Source of the DNA: Bacteroidales bacterium
GTDB taxonomy: Bacteria > Bacteroidota > Bacteroidia > Bacteroidales > UBA932
Direction of reading: 5' to 3'
NCBI GenBank assembly: GCA_017555445.1
Contig: JAFZGK010000005.1
Location: 1 to 15,464 of the forward strand
Length of the DNA: 15,464 bases
Shown here: one piece after another, positions 13,311 to 15,464 of the stretch
How positions within the stretch are numbered: the stretch's first letter is position 1
Layout of the letters: every line of letters begins with the position of its first letter
Program-made: the position numbers and the translations under genes
The notes under the pieces: generated by a model
What the model saw: the letters and a program-made list of their open reading frames with translations, nothing else
Told to the model about the DNA's origin: nothing
Database searches by the model: none

Positions 13311-15464
13311 TTATTTTTTATCTGAAAATTTATATGTACCCTGACCGATTTCATGAACCTCACCCGAGTAAGGAAGGGTAACGGTAGCATGTGAACCGAC
13401 AGGAATAGTGACAGTAAGGTCAAATGACTTCTTGGAATTCTTCACTGAAGATGTCACAACACCATAAGGCGTCTTATACGAATATGTTGCAGAATATTCC
13501 TTCTCAACAGGTATCGGCCTTACCTCGATATGCCTGTATCCAGGAGCCTCCTCCACATTGTTAACGCCAGCCAATGTATTTCCAAACCACACGAGACCGC
13601 CGCCGAACATTGGATGATTATGCGATCCGTTACCATTCCAATTCTCCCAGGTAGTGGTAGCACCGGCTTCAATCCACGCACCAAAGCTTGGGAATGTCTT
13701 CTTATCCAAAGCCTCATAAGCCAGATCGTTCAGGCCTACCTGACCAAGAACCTCAAAAAGATATCTGGAACCGAAGATTCCTGTAAAGAGATGTCCGTCA
13801 TGATCCTCAACCATTTCTTTTCTGAGAGCCTCGACAACATCAGCCTTACGGTCCTCCGGAACACCCATCCTAAGAGCAAACACATTAGCTCCATTAGGTC
13901 CATAGGTTTTATCTTCTGCTCTGTAGTATCTGTTGTGGAAGGCGTTATAAAGTTTCTCCCGAAGCTCAGAATATCTTGTATGATCGTCTGTAAATCCAAG
14001 AATTTCAGCACTCTTTGCAAGGATGTCCACGCAATGCCAGAAATAGAACTGATGCAGGACCCCACGATCCGGATTTCCGAACGGACTACACCAGTCTCCA
14101 AGAGAGCCCATGATGCCGCAGTTGGCCTCAATGTCCGGATCCTTCGTTGCATCTATCACATAGTCAGGGCCTGTAAGATTCTCCATAAACCTCACATATT
14201 CCTTCATTGCGTGATAATTATCTGCAAGAATGCTTGCATCGCCATAATGGAGATAGAACTCCCACGGAATTATACCGATCGCCGCTCCCCATGATATTCC
14301 GCCTGCACCGTTGTTTGTAGGAGCTACGTTAGGGACATGTCCGGTCTTCACGTTCTGACAGTCGTTCATGTCACGCACCCACTTTCTGTAGAATGCAGCT
14401 GCATCGAAATATTCCATAACGGCTGCTGCAGAAACCTGTCCGTCACCTGTATAGCCCGAGCGCTCTCGGTGAGGGCAGTCGCTGGCAAGTCCGCCATGGC
14501 TGTTGTCAAGCTGGCTGCGGTGCCAGATGTCCAGAATCTGTCCGAAAAGATCGTTCGATGATGTAAACTCCGCCACCTTAGGAAGATTTGTGCATACCCA
14601 TTCCGCTTGAAGCATCTCAGGCTTGAGATCCTCGAGTCCTGAAACATTCACCTTGCTGAAGGTGTAGAATGTGAATCTTGGAGCATACTCCTCAACGAGA
14701 TTTCCATCAAATATGTATTTGTCATACATGAGAATCTGGTCATTCTCATATTTAACAGAAAGCGTATCACCCTTCTCGCCTCTGAAGTCCATGAATCTCA
14801 CCCAACCGGTGATCTCGACACCGAAATCGACATCATAGCTGCCGTCATCGAGTCTTATAACAGAAACCGGCTTCAGCACATCATAAATGACATCTCCCGG
14901 AGATGTATGAGCGGTAAGTTCTCCTGCAGGTGCCTTTCTGATGGCTGCATTCTGCCAGTCGGAGTCATCGCAGAGGACTGTAGCCCAATCCTTTGTCTCC
15001 CTATTGGCATCATATACCTCTCCCTCGAACAGACCGTTCACGAGAATCGGAGACTCCTTGCTCTTCCAGGTACCGTCAGAGCAGATGATATCCTTGCTGC
15101 CGTCTTCATAGCCGACTTCGATCTGACAGAGGAAACGTGAAGATCCGAAAGGTATCTGATACTGACCTACTGCATTGTAGAAGCCCTCACCGACTATCGC
15201 ACCGGCAACATTATCTCCCTCGACGATAAGGTCTGTAAGATCGTATGCTGTGTAAAGAACGCGGTAATTCCTGAAGAGATCATCAGATGTAGGGCCATAC
15301 TGACCTACCAGCGGACGCTCTGAATAGTTGGTCTGGTTCGGCACAAGAACTTCATCACCGAGTTTCTGACCGTTGAAGTAGAACTCATAATATCCGAGTC
15401 CCACCACAAAAGCCTTTGCAGAAACCGGCTTTCCCGAAGTCTTGAAGGCCTTGCGCAGAAGCGG
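13311..15464 (-). CDS. GH78 alpha-L-rhamnosidase (5' end outside window)
   Basis: At least 717 residues are encoded; the frame is open through the window edge at 15464, so the GTG at 15405-15407 is internal and the signal peptide is not seen. The visible part starts in the N-terminal rhamnosidase beta domain (VVGLGYYEFYFNGQKLGDEV). Next comes the concanavalin-like domain (IYDVLKP...GVEITGWVRF) and then the (alpha/alpha)6 catalytic barrel. The GH78 signature SDCPHRERSGYTGDGQV carries D329, E334 and D341 (visible numbering), spaced 5 and 7 as in Bacillus RhaB (D567, E572, D579). E607 in TTTWENWNG matches the catalytic glutamate E841. A C-terminal beta domain ends the protein (SVKNSKKSFDLTVTIPVGSH). 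It hydrolyses terminal alpha-L-rhamnosyl residues by inversion; natural substrates range from pectin side chains to plant glycosides. It is the first gene seen in the GH78-lipoprotein-GH106 operon. Confidence 0.95.
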   Translation of the reverse strand, partial: PLLRKAFKTSGKPVSAKAFVVGLGYYEFYFNGQKLGDEVLVPNQTNYSERPLVGQYGPTSDDLFRNYRVLYTAYDLTDLIVEGDNVAGAIVGEGFYNAVGQYQIPFGSSRFLCQIEVGYEDGSKDIICSDGTWKSKESPILVNGLFEGEVYDANRETKDWATVLCDDSDWQNAAIRKAPAGELTAHTSPGDVIYDVLKPVSVIRLDDGSYDVDFGVEITGWVRFMDFRGEKGDTLSVKYENDQILMYDKYIFDGNLVEEYAPRFTFYTFSKVNVSGLEDLKPEMLQAEWVCTNLPKVAEFTSSNDLFGQILDIWHRSQLDNSHGGLASDCPHRERSGYTGDGQVSAAAVMEYFDAAAFYRKWVRDMNDCQNVKTGHVPNVAPTNNGAGGISWGAAIGIIPWEFYLHYGDASILADNYHAMKEYVRFMENLTGPDYVIDATKDPDIEANCGIMGSLGDWCSPFGNPDRGVLHQFYFWHCVDILAKSAEILGFTDDHTRYSELREKLYNAFHNRYYRAEDKTYGPNGANVFALRMGVPEDRKADVVEALRKEMVEDHDGHLFTGIFGSRYLFEVLGQVGLNDLAYEALDKKTFPSFGAWIEAGATTTWENWNGNGSHNHPMFGGGLVWFGNTLAGVNNVEEAPGYRHIEVRPIPVEKEYSATYSYKTPYGVVTSSVKNSKKSFDLTVTIPVGSHATVTLPYSGEVHEIGQGTYKFSDKK

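Noticed and set aside
13530..14294. Plus-strand frame (254 codons) inside the GH78 gene
   Set aside because: It is antisense to conserved GH78 barrel sequence with catalytic residues; composition is that of a shadow frame.
1..15464. CRISPR arrays, tRNA/rRNA genes, insertion sequences, SusC/SusD genes
   Set aside because: I looked for regularly spaced repeats, transposase-like frames, RNA-gene-like segments and SusC/SusD patterns and saw none; intergenic gaps are short and accounted for.

Overview
The window looks like a chromosomal segment of a saccharolytic Bacteroidota organism, most likely a gut-type Bacteroidales. Three things point there: promoter -7 elements of the form TAnnTTTG, lipoproteins with Bacteroidota-style lipoboxes and a surface-export tag, and gene products (GH78, GH106, Bacteroides-type RhaK/RhaI, a TonB-plug-like lipoprotein) typical of that group. 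Genus cannot be fixed by eye.

Left part (1-1850): the 3' end of an esterase-like gene with a good intrinsic terminator; a small AT-rich HigB/HigA-type toxin-antitoxin pair whose promoter is filled by a perfect inverted repeat and whose toxin start codon lies almost on the expected transcription start; a 123-base gap holding what may be the tail of a lost gene; and, on the opposite strand, a short lipoprotein resembling a TonB-receptor plug domain that stops early.

Middle (1851-9571): a complete L-rhamnose catabolic locus. An AraC-family regulator (RhaR-like) is transcribed leftward and followed 19 bases later by a metallo-beta-lactamase-fold hydrolase. Divergently, rhamnulokinase, L-rhamnose isomerase, lactaldehyde reductase, L-rhamnose transporter and rhamnulose-1-phosphate aldolase form one tightly packed rightward operon. 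Together they import L-rhamnose, isomerise it to L-rhamnulose, phosphorylate it, split it to dihydroxyacetone phosphate and L-lactaldehyde, and reduce the latter to 1,2-propanediol. The operon promoter has a perfect -7 box but no -33 box, as expected for an activator-dependent promoter.

Right part (9572-15464): a leftward operon convergent on the rha operon, read as GH78 alpha-L-rhamnosidase (5' end outside the window), an unrecognised lipoprotein with a surface-export-like signal, and a GH106-family alpha-L-rhamnosidase. These probably free L-rhamnose from pectic or other plant rhamnosides outside the cytoplasm, feeding the neighbouring catabolic operon. The two operons share a symmetric terminator hairpin. 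No SusC/SusD pair, RNA gene, CRISPR array or insertion sequence was seen. Most of the window is well explained; the less explained parts are the MBL hydrolase tied to the regulator, the unknown lipoprotein between the rhamnosidases, and the toxin-antitoxin/truncated-lipoprotein area.
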